From: Litomosoides sigmodontis | Lineage: Eukaryota; Nematoda; Chromadorea; Rhabditida; Onchocercidae | Assembly: GCA_963070105.1 (NCBI GenBank) | Contig: OY718805.1 | Span: 4,894,001 to 4,958,000 of the forward strand | Length of the DNA stretch: 64,000 nucleotides | Direction: 5' to 3' | In this document: positions 22,562-36,166 of the stretch, in pieces | How positions within the stretch are numbered: the stretch's first letter is position 1 | Layout: each line of letters opens with the position of its first letter | The notes under the pieces: model-generated | What the model was told of the DNA's origin: nothing | Seen by the model: the letters and a program-made list of their open reading frames with translations, nothing else | The model's database searches: none | Position numbers and translations under genes: made by a program

Positions 22562-25052
22562 ATGGATTTAAACTTTGCTCCGCTGATAATTTTAACAGTA
22601 AGTAATTATTTGGACGGTACAACTAATGCTAAACAAAGGAAGGAAGTGTACAATTTATTTCACCTCCTTAAAATGCCTAATTTACAGATTCTCGGCGACT
22701 GTAGCATCGGCATAATGGACGGAAATGTGATTCTTGAAAAACCAATTGTCACGTGCGAACCGGAAAGGATTTTTATTCAGGTATCCTCTTTGCCATTCTC
22801 AAGTTTCTCGAAAATTTCACTCCGTAAATTTTGCAGTGGCTGAATGAATTTAGCTGCTTCAGATTCGAACAAGTAAGTCAGCTGCATCACGCATCTATGC
22901 AGAAGATCGTAGCAGTGACCCTAACTGTACCTCTGACGACACAAATCAGTTCGCTTTGTCACTTGGACATTGTGGTATGACAGCTAAGAAAACGGTTGGA
23001 GAAATTCCATTTCATTAATTTCATTGAACATAACAGAAATCTATGGAAGGATAGGTGAAGTAAACAAATCTCCGTTTACTTCAGAAGAATCCGCCGTCAG
23101 TTATTTATCGCATTTGCATAACCGTGCAGCTATATCCATTTTTCATCACCGTCAGTGATCGTTCCTATTGCGTACAGTGTGTTTACTTGGTTACTGACGT
23201 AATCGATAACCTTCAGCAATCACTTTCAGTAAGGTACCACACTTCAGCACCTCTCTAAGTGTTGGCTTCATATTCATACTCGTCGCTCGTCGCTCGTCGT
23301 ATTGTTAAATGAGCACTAACGTGAGTGAAAATTTCCAGCGATTCTGCACCATCCATGTTGGAACCGCAGTTTAACTTGCTAGCACCAAGATGTAGTTACC
23401 AGATCAGGCGCAACTCAACCGATGGACCACTTATACATTACGCGTCAATCGGAGAAACTGTTTATCACATTTGGAAATGTTATGGTGGTAAGTGGTAAAT
23501 GCTCGTTGAAACATTCATTTTGAGCGTCTGTTTTTGAAATGTTTCAGAAAACTTTCAAATGTTGGTGCAGAATTGCTATGTGGAGGATGGCGAAGGGAAC
23601 CACATTCTGATTATCAGCAGTGATGGGTAATGAGTCTTCCAGTTTTATCTAAGTTCTTTTAAAGAAGACATTCACTTCTCTCAGCAATTCATCTATGTTT
23701 TGGGTATTTGGAGAAGAGTTGGGAGATTAAATATTGTTTATTACAGGTGTGGTGTTGATCGATACGTCCTGAAAACACCTGTATATTCATTTGATCGACG
23801 AACCGCTTCACAAGTGAAGATGAAATCACTTCTGAAATTACAGCAAAAGACAAACTGAACATCTAGCATGATCTTTCATTTTTAAATTAGTTTAAACTCG
23901 ATGGAAGGAAAATATCGTTTAACGATGGATCATAGTTAAATTCTCAGCAATTACGATATTCCAATATAAAATTCCGCAGTCATTTTTGATAGTTTACAGG
24001 AAATGCGTGTATTCAAGTTCGCCGGAAAAGCAATAACCCATTTTACATGCCAAATTCGCATTTGTTCAACATCAAATGACAGCTGTGATGTATTTGCAGT
24101 TATTTATGACATTATATTTAAATTCAGTAATTTGTTAGCTTTCTCGCAAATAAAGGAATGCTCCGAAGGAGTGATTTAGCTCAAATGACATCAAATTTGG
24201 GATTGCGTTCTTTTCAGTCATCTGTTCATTGTCCAGGAAATACAGGACGGAACAGGCCCGCGAGTGGTATGAAGGGAAATAAGCTCACAGGTGCAATTGT
24301 CCAAGAGCCATCAAGACCACCTGCATCACAAGAAATAACAGTAAAAGCAACAATAGCAACAAGTAAGGGATCGTGGAACGTGGCCACTGAAGAGCTTGAT
24401 TTGACGCCGCCGCGTGCTCATTCTGGACCGACGACAGCCGCTACACAAGCGCCGGAAGCAGAAGAAATATTTTTTCTACCGGTCACTGATGCTTATGGAG
24501 TTTATTCGGAGAGTGATAAAGCATTTCCACCATCCATAAAGCCACCACCGGAGAGTGCGAAGGGAGAAACGCATGTAGAACCGAGGTGAGCTAGAAAATT
24601 TCATCGCTTATATAGCAAATTTATCCTGAATATCTTGGCTTCATTAGCTTATATTTGTTTGCGCATTCTAGCATTTATCAGCTTGCAAATAGGCGAACAA
24701 AAAGGGATATTTTGTTGGAAACTTCGAAGCTTAACAATGGTCATTTTGCGCCATATTACGTAAGTGGAGTGCCTAAACTTCTTCAGTCACCTGATAATGA
24801 CATTTATTTCGGTAAATTTCTCGCAAATTTCCTTCTTGAAATTTTGATATGTAACGCATTTCGGTGGACAACACACGAAGCATTTGTTGAGCATGCGTTG
24901 CACACTGAATTTAAACCCCTTTTGTAATTTTTTCTAATTTTGAAAAAAGCAATTTGACAAATGCATGGAAGCCTTCATGATTATTGCAGAAGGCAAGTAT
25001 CAGTCTACTGATACTCGTTATGACGGCATTTCCGTGGTATCCTAAGTGCTAG
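22562..25052 (+). CDS. ZP-domain (cuticlin-like) secreted/membrane protein, 11 exons, 440 aa
   Basis: An extracellular matrix polymer-forming protein of the nematode cuticlin/ZP type. Exons: 22562-22597, 22688-22780, 22863-22994, 23085-23233, 23339-23487, 23548-23626, 23747-23813, 24000-24098, 24218-24585, 24672-24759 and 24990-25052 (1323 nt, 441 codons). All phases match. The signal peptide is MDLNFAPLIILTILGDC. The ZP domain runs from about aa 29 (KPIVTCEPERIFI) to aa 268 (FTCQIRICSTSNDSC). Typical landmarks are HIWKCYGENFQMLVQNCYVE and CGVDRYVLKTPVYS in the C-terminal half. A long Pro/Ser/Thr linker follows (exon 9), then a furin-type site RRTKR|D at aa 398-403, and a short hydrophobic end (ASISLLILVMTAF, about aa 422-434). 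ZP proteins use this cleavage to release the domain from its hydrophobic tail for polymerisation at the cell surface. The C-terminal tail is unusually short. Confidence 0.92.
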
Positions 25053-28000
25053 AAGTGATTCGCTGATGCCTTTCTTGGTCCCAATCAGAAACATCACTGC
25101 CCTATTGGCGATTCTGATGACCATTGCGTCTGCGTCTGCGCGCACCCCTAAACCCAGTCATTGTGATTATATTTTCTCTTCTGCTAAAGCCGATCGATCG
25201 CGTTATCATTTTCAAATTGTCAATCAGTCAATTATAATGTAACGACTCATTGTATTTGTTTTTCTATTTCAAGCAACTAACTTCAATTTTTCAGAGTCAC
25301 AACATTGCTGAGCTGATTTATCAATAAGGATTTAACAATTACGAAATCTTTTAAAATGTCAAAAAATTCTGATAGATAAATGAAATAAAAAATTGAGCAT
25401 ATTGAGCATATTAATGCACGCACACGTTTGTAGATATTTCCATTTTGATTTTCAATCATAGTGTCCATGATACTTTCATTCCACCGGTAGCTAATGGGTC
25501 GAACGCGTGATAAATTAATTCCAAAATTCTTCCTGTTGTCTGCTATATTTCCCTTATTAGTATTGCAAATACATAGCGAAATTTTTCGCTCATTGATGGA
25601 TTTGTAAGAGTCGGTCGGAGTTAGCTGGAATCGCTAATCAAATCGAACATCAATTCGAATGTGTAAAAACGATGGAGGAAAGCTTTTTTCAACTGGTAGA
25701 ACTCAAGGAAATTTGAAAAGGACATTGGTGTTTGCTGGAAGCATAAAGAGTTAGGCTATCTGGTAATAGATTTTTGTGCAACGAAAACAAGAAGGCTTTT
25801 TCTTTCAATTCCTGATCAAGGGAGAAATCGATTTAATTGGATGATGAAGAGTAAGATTTTGCAATCATAAATGTACTTTGAGAAGTTAAGGATGAAATGC
25901 TGTAGCTTCCATGTGCAAATTCACTGCAAATTCATAAAAAGAGTTTCGCTTGAAAAGATTGCGGTTTTTCGCTCGCACGACCATCAATGAAATCCGCAGG
26001 TTGTCAATTTTATAGCCACTGATATTTTAGCTAATCATGATTTTCACTGATGCTTAAAAGCACATTATTCTCAGCACACTGCTCATCTGCCTGGATATCG
26101 CATGCGTTATGTCATCAGTGACGTAACGTGTTTTAAGCTGGGAATATTTTAGGGCGAGTGGTAAATTTTTAAGTATCTGTTGTTATTCGTGGTTTATGTA
26201 TCCCATGATAAATGGTTACTCTGAGAAATCATAAAGCAAAAAAAAGGCAGTGTTTTTAAACATCCCTTAGCACAAGTGGTAATTCCATTCCCATTCAAAC
26301 CAATGGCATATATAACCAATCGATTTTAAATCAATTTATAAATTTTGCTCATAAGAAGAAACAAAAATCATGTCCTTCTGTGCACCACCACCACACGGGA
26401 TGAATGTGGAACCTGTTTTCTAGTAAAGTTCCACGTCTCTGTCCTTATCATCTTTTTAATTCTCTTCTTTTCAGTTTTATAATCTATCAATCCATTATCA
26501 TGCTACAATTGCCGCTAATAAGCTAATAAGGGTAAACTTAAGACTAATTGAATTTCCTCTAACTTATTCCCTAAGTCCATGCGAGATATCATTTTTTATT
26601 TATTAGTGAACTTACTTTTAGCGACGGCTGATGATTAATGTGAACACGTTATTTTCGCTTTCCGTCATGTGGCGGTAATTTGCAAGAAGACGATTTAATT
26701 CCGTTTAAATGAGTGGTTGAAGTGCGTTTCTTTAAAACACTGCTACCTTACCTCATCAAGGTTACTCAATGTTCGTTTCATCGATCGTCCCCAGAGCTCT
26801 TCACAACAGTCTAATGCATTTTTATTTAATTTTTGTGTTGAAATTATGAGGTATGAAGAGAAGAGTTCAACGAATTGCTGCTACTCATCTCTAATCGCCT
26901 ATTTGTAAATCTCACAATGCGCATTAATCCTAAGAATGTTTCAGTTGGAGCCTCAATTGTTCAAAATGTCTCTTTCTTGCAGTGCTAATTGCTAGATTAA
27001 TTTGCAGCTTGATAGATTTTAAATGAATTTCAATTTATGCAAACATCATTAACGAACGAATAAACTGTTAAGCATTAGACGGAGATGAAATAGCAGCGAA
27101 CGATAACGGAAATAACCGCATTGGTTTTCCAACCCAATAATTCATCTGCCAAAATAACAGGTTTCATTCAACCACACCGCCGTGATAATTGTTCAAACAA
27201 ACTTTTGATGATGCGACGATTTATGCACTTCCTTCCTCCTAATTCACTTTAATAAACTTCTATCCTTTTTTTTTGTTCATTCATGTTTTTTTATGCAAAA
27301 AAAGTGAGTGAAAATTTCCTGCTAAAAAGGCTGCGTTAAGAAGTATTGCGCATCGCACTGTCGTCAGAACAGTGAAGTACTTCGAAAGCTCTCACACACT
27401 CCTCGACACTGCCAGCGACGGTGAGGAAAGGTTGAAATTTCAAGACGGATCGGATCGTGCAGTGCTGCAACTCATTTTACTCGGACTTCGCTGCACAGTC
27501 TCTTGGCATTAATGGAATGGCTGAATTGTTCGGAGAGAAGGAATTAGTTGCAGCGCTCCTTGCACATAAAAATCATTTCAACGCGATGTTTTCGCATGAT
27601 TTCACAACATTTTCAAAGCATTGCTTTCCTTCTGCTCGCACTCGTCAAAACATCACTTTCTTCATTGTCGCATTTCAGAAACTTTCTGCTAATTCAGCCT
27701 TTCAGCCAGCCGCTTATTATCCACTCTTTCACTTTCTATTATTTTAGGTAAAACTTTTGATGACTTTCATCTTAGCGAGTAGCAAGTGCGACAGGATAGG
27801 ATGTTGTAGGCAGCACAACCGTTGCTGCATCCTGACGTTTTAATGGTATTTTTGCAAAAAAAGTGGCCATTGGAGAAATCGGATTGAGCTTGTCAATTTG
27901 AAAATTAAATATTATTTAAAAACATAAACATCAAAACGAATGATAATAATATTTTTGTCATTAATGAGTATGTAACGTGAAAGATTTGAGATTGTTTTCA

Positions 28001-29387
28001 AATAATAGTGTGGCACGAAGAGAATGTGAAGAGAAAATTATCCATCTGCTTCTCTTCTTCTTCCTTCTTCACAGTTAAACAATGTTCTTCAATTTTCCAT
28101 CTTTTTCTTTCTTAATTGGAAAGGAGACGAGAATTTGGTGTTTGATGGCGCGAAATCTTTGATTTTCATAAAATGCTTGGTGAATGGGCTAATAGAAATG
28201 GGAATTGAATAAAGTTTGGGTTGGACAATTTGATTGGAAATCGAGCTGGAAAATTTTACTCTAAATGAGGTTAGGTACGTGTGCGTGTGCGTGACTGCTA
28301 CATGTCAACGCTACTACAACATCTTTTGGTTGTGTGCGATTTTCCTGCTACCACTCTAATCCTTCTAAAGCAAACTATCTGTCCATCCCTTGCTTTACCA
28401 TTTTGATGAACAAATAAATTTTGCTTCATTTTATGCAAACACGAAATTTTAAGTAAACAAAGCACAGAGCTTGGTAGATGCTTCTTACTCGATCTTATTT
28501 GTTTCATCCTCAAACAGCTCATCTGACTGTTGTACTGATTGTCACAGACAGATCAGTTGCAAATCATCCAGCCTTTTTGGTTACTGTAATAATTCTAGCG
28601 CATTTCTAATAAAGCGCAGTTAGGATAGTACAAACTTTTTTGTGTTTATTCAAAAAAAAAAAAAACTGAATTTTCCGGCTCACTTGGGTGCTGCCGCTAT
28701 TTCTTCTTCCAGGCTCCTCTATGATTATAGAATTAAATAGTTATTTCACTATAGCTTCTTGTTACAGAGTTGCGGCGCAAGTGTCACATCCAAAATTAAA
28801 AACTCACTATAATTATTGCACTAGTTGGTTAGCTGATAAACTAGTAATGATTTAGCATGTATAGTTCTGACAAAGTTGTAATATAAATGAGAAAAGTAGT
28901 AGTAAATAATAATTTTAACTGAAATTTAAAGCTCAAAATAAGTAGCAAATTTCATGTTTTCATAATAAAAGCATTTTTGTTAGTTCTAAACATGTACGTT
29001 TAAGACTGTTTTCTCAACGCCATCAGCGACCTAAGGACACTGTTCTAAGCTGAATTATTTAAAAGCTTTCAATTCTAAATGTATCACTTAGCATATCAAT
29101 TTGCAAAGTGTGGGATAAAAAAAGGTTTTGAACGAGTGAAATATGGGTGCGAAGCTGAAATCGAATAAAATTAGAAATTTTTTGAATATAAAACAAAAAT
29201 GAACCTCTCTCAACATTACCAATGTATTACAGAGAAATAGCGGTATGGTGCCAACTATGCGTTAAAAGGTTTAAGCATTAATTTTATTTTGACGCTATTC
29301 AAGTAAAAAATGAGACATTCGAATTCGCTCGCAACTTACATGTCGCTAACACAAAACTTGTTGTCAATATTTCTTTTGGTTTTGCAG
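25053..29387. other. Long intergenic region, no supported gene
   Basis: 4.3 kb with scattered ORFs below 100 codons (for example 27457-27747 plus, 28298-28522 minus), none with a domain, signal peptide or consistent splice chain. An A-run lies at 28653-28665. The right end should contain the promoter of the channel gene. Confidence 0.55.
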
Positions 29388-29388
29388 G
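29380..29388 (+). promoter_or_regulatory. Probable trans-splice or 5'UTR acceptor before channel gene ATG
   Basis: TTTTGCAG ends at 29387 and the ATG follows after a single G. Such immediate spacing is typical of nematode spliced-leader addition; a 5'UTR intron is the alternative. Confidence 0.5.
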
Positions 29389-32300
29389 ATGCTAGCCAAC
29401 GATATACGAGGAGTGGTAGTTGTGTATGGATTGTTTGTGTTTGCTACCGCTTCTTATGAGGAATTATGCAAATTTGCAAGCAATGTCACAGGTAATTTCA
29501 ACGATTTAAGTGGAAAAAGAACGAATAGTGACCTTCCTATCCTCTCCTCATTAGAAACTTGAAACGGTGCGATTCTATTGCACGAATTTTCTGGTAGCAA
29601 AAGAACCTGAAATTTCAGCATTATTTTATGGGATGAATTGAGAATATGTTGCGATATGAACTTGTTAAATTGTAGCATAAAATAAAAGGTTGACTTTCAA
29701 TGGGTGTAAAAATTCAAAGACGTTTTCAAGCTCAATTAGTTATATAAATAAAAGTGATAGGTAGTGGCGATGCTTGAATAAGAAAAAATAGTAGCGTTGA
29801 TTGTTTTTAATATGCAATTAAATTATTTGGTGATGACGAACAAGGCTTTCGAACCAAAAAAATTTTTTTTAAGCTAGCTAACTTAAACAAGTGCGGGATA
29901 TCTTGGAAGTGTTTAATTAGTTGAAAAGGCTAAACTTAAAATCGCTGTTTATTTTATCCGTCCAACTTCAATTCATCCTTACTTAAAGTACTCATCTCTA
30001 GCAAATCTTCATGACGAACTAACTGACCTGATCTTATTATATTAGGTAGCAATTTGAAAGGCTTGGCTCAATTATAATTGTTCTTAGGTGTAAGGTGAGG
30101 TAAGTTATGAAATTTAAATTTATTCGTAAAATATGAATTGGTAGCATTAATTTGCAGAACATTAACGATGAAATTGTACTTGAGCAGTACTTTAATTCTT
30201 GGTATTTTGAAATAACGTCTAACAGGTATGATGCTCAGAAGAGAATAACTTTATGTTATCAATTAAATTGCGCCAACTGATATTTACATAAATATTAATA
30301 GCAGCGACTTGTTGTTGGTGCTAACTCTAAAAATATTGTGTTTTAAACTGAGATGCCTGTGTTATGAGCTATAATTAATTCCGTCGCAACAATCATTGAT
30401 GCTAGATGTAAAATGGAAAATTCTTCAAATAACAACGCTACCAGTAGTTTATTGAATCATTTAAATGAGGCACTTCAAATTATTTTATTCTCACTTCCCT
30501 CCAACAACAATTGAAGAGAAATTTACATTGAAATTCTCCGACTAACAAGCATCGAAGAACGGTTCAAGCAGGAAAGGAAGAAACCTGTTTTCCCTCCACT
30601 TACATTGAATGAAAGTGCATGAATCCATTTCTCAGGACAAACGTCAGATGACTGAATCTCAATGATAGCACTTTCATTTCATGAAATTTTTTGAACACAC
30701 TAATGCAAACATGGGAAAAGTACTCGAGAGGCGCATCGTAAAAGAAGCTAACTGTAATATTACAAAAGCGAAATGGGCCACCTGTATCACTTTACTACTA
30801 TTTTCAGATGTGGAAGAATTAGCTCATCATAAATATCAGGTGTTGGAGGACTGCTTGTACTATAAGCTTAGCCAGGACGCAAATGCAGTGCAAGGTAAAT
30901 CGAATGCAATCAGCATTTTACCTCCAACTGTAGCTGCCGGTGAAACTTTAGACGTTGAAATTCTTGAAATTGCACTTAAGCAATTGTGGATGGTATGTCT
31001 TCTAAATTTCCTGCAACAATTAAATGAATGAGTTTTATGAGAATAGCAATTTGCAACTATTCAACTGGAAGAACTAGGCAATAATCGAAGTGACGAAGGG
31101 ATGGCGTAACTAACGAACGAGTTGTTAGATGACGGGTCCTGTTTCCAATGATGATGGAAAGAAAATAGCTCGAATTTGCGAATCTACGAATTACAGTTTA
31201 TAAGAGATGAATAAGCGGACTAATTTTCCAATAAATAGTGAAGTGCTCTGATTGCTGCTAATCGACGAGTGAATTTTCAGAACGAAATATGGCATGTGAT
31301 GAATGTAAACGGACATTTTTTAATTGTACGTTTGTTTCATTTCTCTCAGCAATTTTCAAATCGATTTACTTTTCTTTGCCCTCTCGCAACAAAGACATTA
31401 AGTACAAACAGACTTAGATGGATGAGAGGGTAAGCGAAAAACCTGAGTTAATGTAAAATTGGCAGGAGCAGGTGTGCATGCCCAAGGAAAGAATGATGTT
31501 TGCAGTAGGACCTACTAACAACTTAGGCCATAAAAAGTTTATGCCAAAAGAAGGAGCCAGCACATTTGTTGACGAAGAGAGCGTCGTAATATGAAGTATA
31601 ATAAATTATGCAAATCTATCACTGTTTGCTATTTCTATCAGAATATTACATTTCAATTTCATAACACTTCTTGATTAACATTATTTTAAAAATTTCGAAC
31701 CTTTTGAGGGAAACTGCAGGAAGTGATGAAGATTGCAATAATTGATGAGCAAAAAATAGTAGTAATTAGAGAAGAAAAGAGTGATCAAATCCGACAGAGA
31801 GCGGTGAGGGGAATTTTTAGTCAGTGCGTGCAGTTAAATTTAATTGCATCCTCCGATTGGTAAAAACTCATCCAATTATAAATAAAATTTCGAGTTATTT
31901 TTGCAAATTTCATGGAAACTATTTCCATATTGCTCCGTCTGGGAAAAACTCATTCTAATTGAGTAAAATTTTAGAAATCATCATTGTAATGGCACATTTA
32001 GGGTGATAAATTGAGGTTATATTCAATTTTGTGGCAATAATCTGGGAGAGGAGAATGGATTACCTGCAAATGTTTACCTTTGCAAATAAGGGGATTTTCA
32101 TGCGTTTAAAAGTCAATTTGAAGAAATTTCGAGTTATGCATAAATAATTAAAATAACCAAAATGTAAATAAGCGATCAATCATCACGAAAATCAAAATTA
32201 CTTTAATTTATGGAAGTTTTAACAGGCATTTTTCTCACGCAGCATAAGGAACAGATTGATGGGTCTATTCCTAAGTAACTGCTTCTTCATAAATCATGTC

Positions 32301-34920
32301 TCAATGGAAATTAAGCGCTTACGAAGAATGTATGTGAATTTACAGTCATGGAAAGATCGTAGGATGAAATGGGATTTGAACGACTGGAAAACTGATACGC
32401 TCAATATACGTTCGTATGGTAGGTTATGGGTGCCGGACATTAATAGCGAGAGGTATGTCTCAAAAATTATTTGAAATAAGGATAATTTAATCGAAATTGG
32501 CAATTATCCTACAAAAAAATAACAATTGGGAATAGCAGTTGGTTTATTCCCAAAAAAAATACATTCAAAAGATTTTGAAATAAATTTTCAATTGAAAGTC
32601 CTTCTAGAAATTGCTTTGACCAAAAAAAATTTTTTGAAGAATTCACAAATGAACCTCATTTTATCGGTAATTTATGGTTAGCTCGAAACAATTTGTTTTG
32701 TCGCCCTATTTTATACTTTCATGCGGCAATTTTGTAATTGCCGCTTCTGATAGATGCAATTTGCGCAGCAATGATTGCTTAATTGGAAATCTCTTCAACA
32801 TAATATGCAAATTAATTTCCTTCAATTATCGTATTGTCTAAAGAGGTTTTCTAGAAAAAAAATCAGACCATTTTTGTTTGTTATACGTTCATTTCTCGAT
32901 CCACAAATTGCACCTGTTTCACAGCTGACGTGCCATATCCGTGACCATATTCTTCATATTAATTCTCTCCAAGTTTCTTTAAAATATTCGGACAATGTTG
33001 GAATATTTTAAAGTTAAGAAATTTTGAAATCACCGACACCTACAACAGATTTCAAACATCGTCCCAAAGCGGTGATTACGCACAGTTCTATAATATTGTC
33101 GCAAAGAATAACGGCAATGTTACTGGACGGCTGGAATTCAAAATGCAAGCCCACTGCGACATCGACTACACCAACTTCCCAGACGTTAGTTTTTCTTGTG
33201 CCAAATTAAATTTCCTAAGAAGAAAAAAGGCTAAAATGACATTTAAATTTCCACCAAACATTTAGTAGTTTGAAATTAAGCATTTTCACCTTATCGATCT
33301 TTGTTTCAGAAAGCTAAATGAATCATTCAAGCAACGTGATTGTTTATTACAGGACGATAAGAAGTGCTGTTTCCGCATGAAATCAGTTCTCTATCCTCAT
33401 TACATTAGATACTACCTTGCTCAGGGTAAAGGTGATAATGCTATTTGATTTTATCAAGCTTCTCATCCATTTCACTAAAAGCAAAATTTTTCAATGAATG
33501 AAGAAATTGAATTATTTTCTAGATGGCTTGGATCGTACAAAACTAAGGACCAATTGGCACGTGCGAGACGGATCGATTAAGATTTTGCCGGACGAAGACG
33601 ATCGCAAGTTAGTTTCAATATTCAATATCTTTTTTTTATTTGTAATTTCCCGGAAGTGTAAGTGATGAGAATACTTCAGAACACAAATGTTGCAAATATG
33701 TTTGCAACTACGACGTCGGTCTTCAACGTTACGTATTGAACTTACGCTTCCGATGATGGTCTCTTCATTACTTGTTGTAATCGCACCATTCTTCGGTTCT
33801 TTTCGTGACCAAGTTCGTGATTCTTGAATGAAAACAGTTTATATCATTGAAATAGATAATTTCGAAAGTTTACCAGTTCAGATTCACTTTGTTTAAGGTA
33901 ATTGCTCGAGTAAGTTAAGTTAAACCCATTTTTCTAGATAATCAATAGCTTTATTTTTGATCTTTCCTTGGATAATTCATAGTTCTTTTTTCACAGCGAT
34001 TTTCTTCTCTTTTATTTTCAACTATTATAAGCCCTTCTCTTTTGGTTGCTTTTGCACTATCAATTTTTGAATTCGAATTTTTGCAGATTAATGTAAAATT
34101 GTTTGCAATCTTTATTCAGCTCGTCAGCTTCACATTTTTGGCCATAAAGGCTCCTCAGGTTGGATTTGGTGAAACTGTTCCGCATATATGTGAGTTTTTT
34201 CTTTATTAACACAGCTAAGTAATTCATTTAATCGTTGCAGTGATAATAATAATTTGCTAATTCTTTGCTTAATGATAGTTGGAATTTCTTTTGCTCACGC
34301 AATTTGAAAGTTATTTCAGATACATTTTACGTATTCACACTGTGTACAACGGTGGCCAGTTTGCTTCTCACGCTTGTTGTTAGCGCTATGTCACGAATTC
34401 AACGGAAACTACCGCCTGGTAAGAATAAATAAAGAGCTTTAGTTATTTTCGTTTATAAAAATCTGGCAGAAATGTTTTAAAATCATAATAAGAAACTGTT
34501 AAAACTTTAACTGAATGAATATTCAAAAGTTTTATACTTCGATTCAAATGCTTGCAAAAGATTTAAAGTATAAATTCTTCTGACAACTATCGACTGTGAT
34601 TGCATAAAATTCTTCAAAAATTCCTCATGGAACAATTACTCACTCAGATGGGTTTACTTCTCTTTGTGCTGTTATTCTTCAATGAATCAAAAAAGGAAAA
34701 GCGCAGTGACACTGTTGCAGCACATCGATACACATTGCTCGCTTCTGCACTGAATACAAGCTTATGTTGCGGAAGTGAGCCGAGCGACGTGGTCGACGGA
34801 ACTTCAGTAAAAGATTATCATCAAGACTGGCTGCAAATCCACGTTGCTATCAACAACGTTGTCTCATTCTTCATCCTCCTTGCCTACATCATTGGCATTA
34901 TTGTTATCCTTTGCACGTGA
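29389..34920 (+). CDS. Divergent Cys-loop ligand-gated ion channel subunit, 11 exons, 422 aa
   Basis: A pentameric plasma-membrane channel subunit. Exons: 29389-29491, 30808-30992, 31281-31325, 32346-32452, 33049-33184, 33353-33425, 33523-33607, 33680-33812, 34087-34189, 34320-34418 and 34721-34920 (1269 nt, 423 codons). All phases fit. The signal peptide is at aa 1-23. The ligand-binding fold shows SWKDRRMKWD and RLWVPDI. The Cys loop is C183-DIDYTNFPDDDKK-C197 with exactly 13 residues between the cysteines, followed by CFRM. TM1 contains LTLPMMVSSLLVVIAPFFGS, TM2 QLVSFTFLAIKAPQVGFG, TM3 YVFTLCTTVASLLLTLVVSA, and TM4 is the final WLQIHVAINNVVSFFILLAY region. Neither the vicinal cysteines of acetylcholine alpha subunits nor the GEK (cation) or PAR (anion) motif before TM2 is present, so ligand and ion selectivity cannot be inferred. 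The TM3-TM4 loop is short. The last acceptor (34720) was chosen because nearer AGs break the frame. Confidence 0.9.
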
Positions 34921-34945
34921 CAGAGGAGACATTGTATGAAATTTT

Positions 34946-34951
34946 AATAAA
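34946..34951 (+). terminator. Polyadenylation signal AATAAA of the channel gene
   Basis: An exact AATAAA 26 bases after the stop codon, implying a very short 3'UTR. Confidence 0.65.
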
Positions 34952-35945
34952 TGCAAGATAAAGAAGGTACTATGCAAATTTAGAATTACTTCCGTTATAC
35001 ACCTTCCTATTCAAAGTATTACAATTAGTTAGAGTGATAGAGAATCTTAAAATTTATTGTTAAATGAAAAAGGCAGCAAAACGGATTATAGCAAGTGAAA
35101 TATGAATTGGAAAAGTTTTATTAATCTGATAATTTCATGCAAATGATAATTGTTCATCATATAAATGAGAGTAATTAGTAAAGTTTTGTTCTCTTATTTC
35201 TTTCACATCGATATCCAAGAAACTTTGCATGCGAAAGTAACTTTTTCATTTTCATCAACTTCAACAGCATCCATTTAGGAAATGGAGAAATATGTTACTT
35301 TCAGATAAGAGAGCATCATCAATTCATGGTGTTTTTGGCTTTTATTTCTTTACTACACATTTGTCAGTTTAAATCAAAACAAATGCGATGTGCTATTCGA
35401 TATTTTAATTCTCTTTCGATTCGATAAATTCGGTTCTTCCTAATTTGCACGTGCTTGCTCGACTTGCAGCAAAGGAGTAGAAGCAATTCATAGGATGTTG
35501 ACGATGGCATATCAGTCAAGTAATTCAAGTTAGCTGGAACTACTTCATTGTTCAAAGAAAGAACATTTAAAAATACTAGTCTGCAAGTCTTTCTCTGTAA
35601 TGGGAAAAAGAGAATAGGAATGATTTCATTCTTTATTTATCCTTCAAATTCATCTGTTTTCGCTGCTGCAAAATCAACAAATAATAATGATAATAATAAT
35701 GGCAACGATAATTATCATTATAATTATAATATAATAACATGAAAAAACATAAGAACAAAAAAGGAAAAAATATGAAATAAAGTGATAAGCATGGAGAAAT
35801 TGAAGAGAGGAAAGCTTTGACAACCTCAAGCGGACCGGGGATCACGTTAACCGGTTGCTCAACATTCAGATATCTGCAGTAGAAGTAAATTCGAGCAAAA
35901 AATAGCTCAAATTTTTAAACAGCCAGGAAGGAGTGAAAGAAACAA

Positions 35946-35966
35946 AGAGAGAGAGAGAGAGAGAGA
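35946..35966. repeat. (GA)n microsatellite
   Basis: About 21 bases of uninterrupted GA followed by purine-rich sequence. Confidence 0.9.
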
Positions 35967-36129
35967 AGGAGGGGGAAAGTGCAAAGCAAGGCATAGAATT
36001 AAAATTATTTAAGTTAAAAAAATCAACTATAGTTCTATTGAGCAAATAACGCTTCATGCAAGACATTTGAGCAGCAATTGAACGAAACGCAAGAGGAGAG
36101 GATTGATTAGTTGCCGTATAAGAGCAGTT

Positions 36130-36166
36130 CCCCCTCCCCCCCCCCCCCCCCCCCTCCCTACCCCCC
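36130..36166. repeat. Long C homopolymer tract (G-run on the minus strand)
   Basis: CCCCCT, then about 19 C, then TCCCTACCCCCC, a sharp base-composition exception in an AT-rich genome. The minus strand carries consecutive G runs that could fold into a quadruplex. The exact length may be an assembly or sequencing estimate. Confidence 0.9.

Noticed and set aside
27457..27747. 96-codon plus ORF with an AG/GT pair near its end
   Set aside because: The start is not ATG, the downstream GT follows a stop, and no family was recognised.
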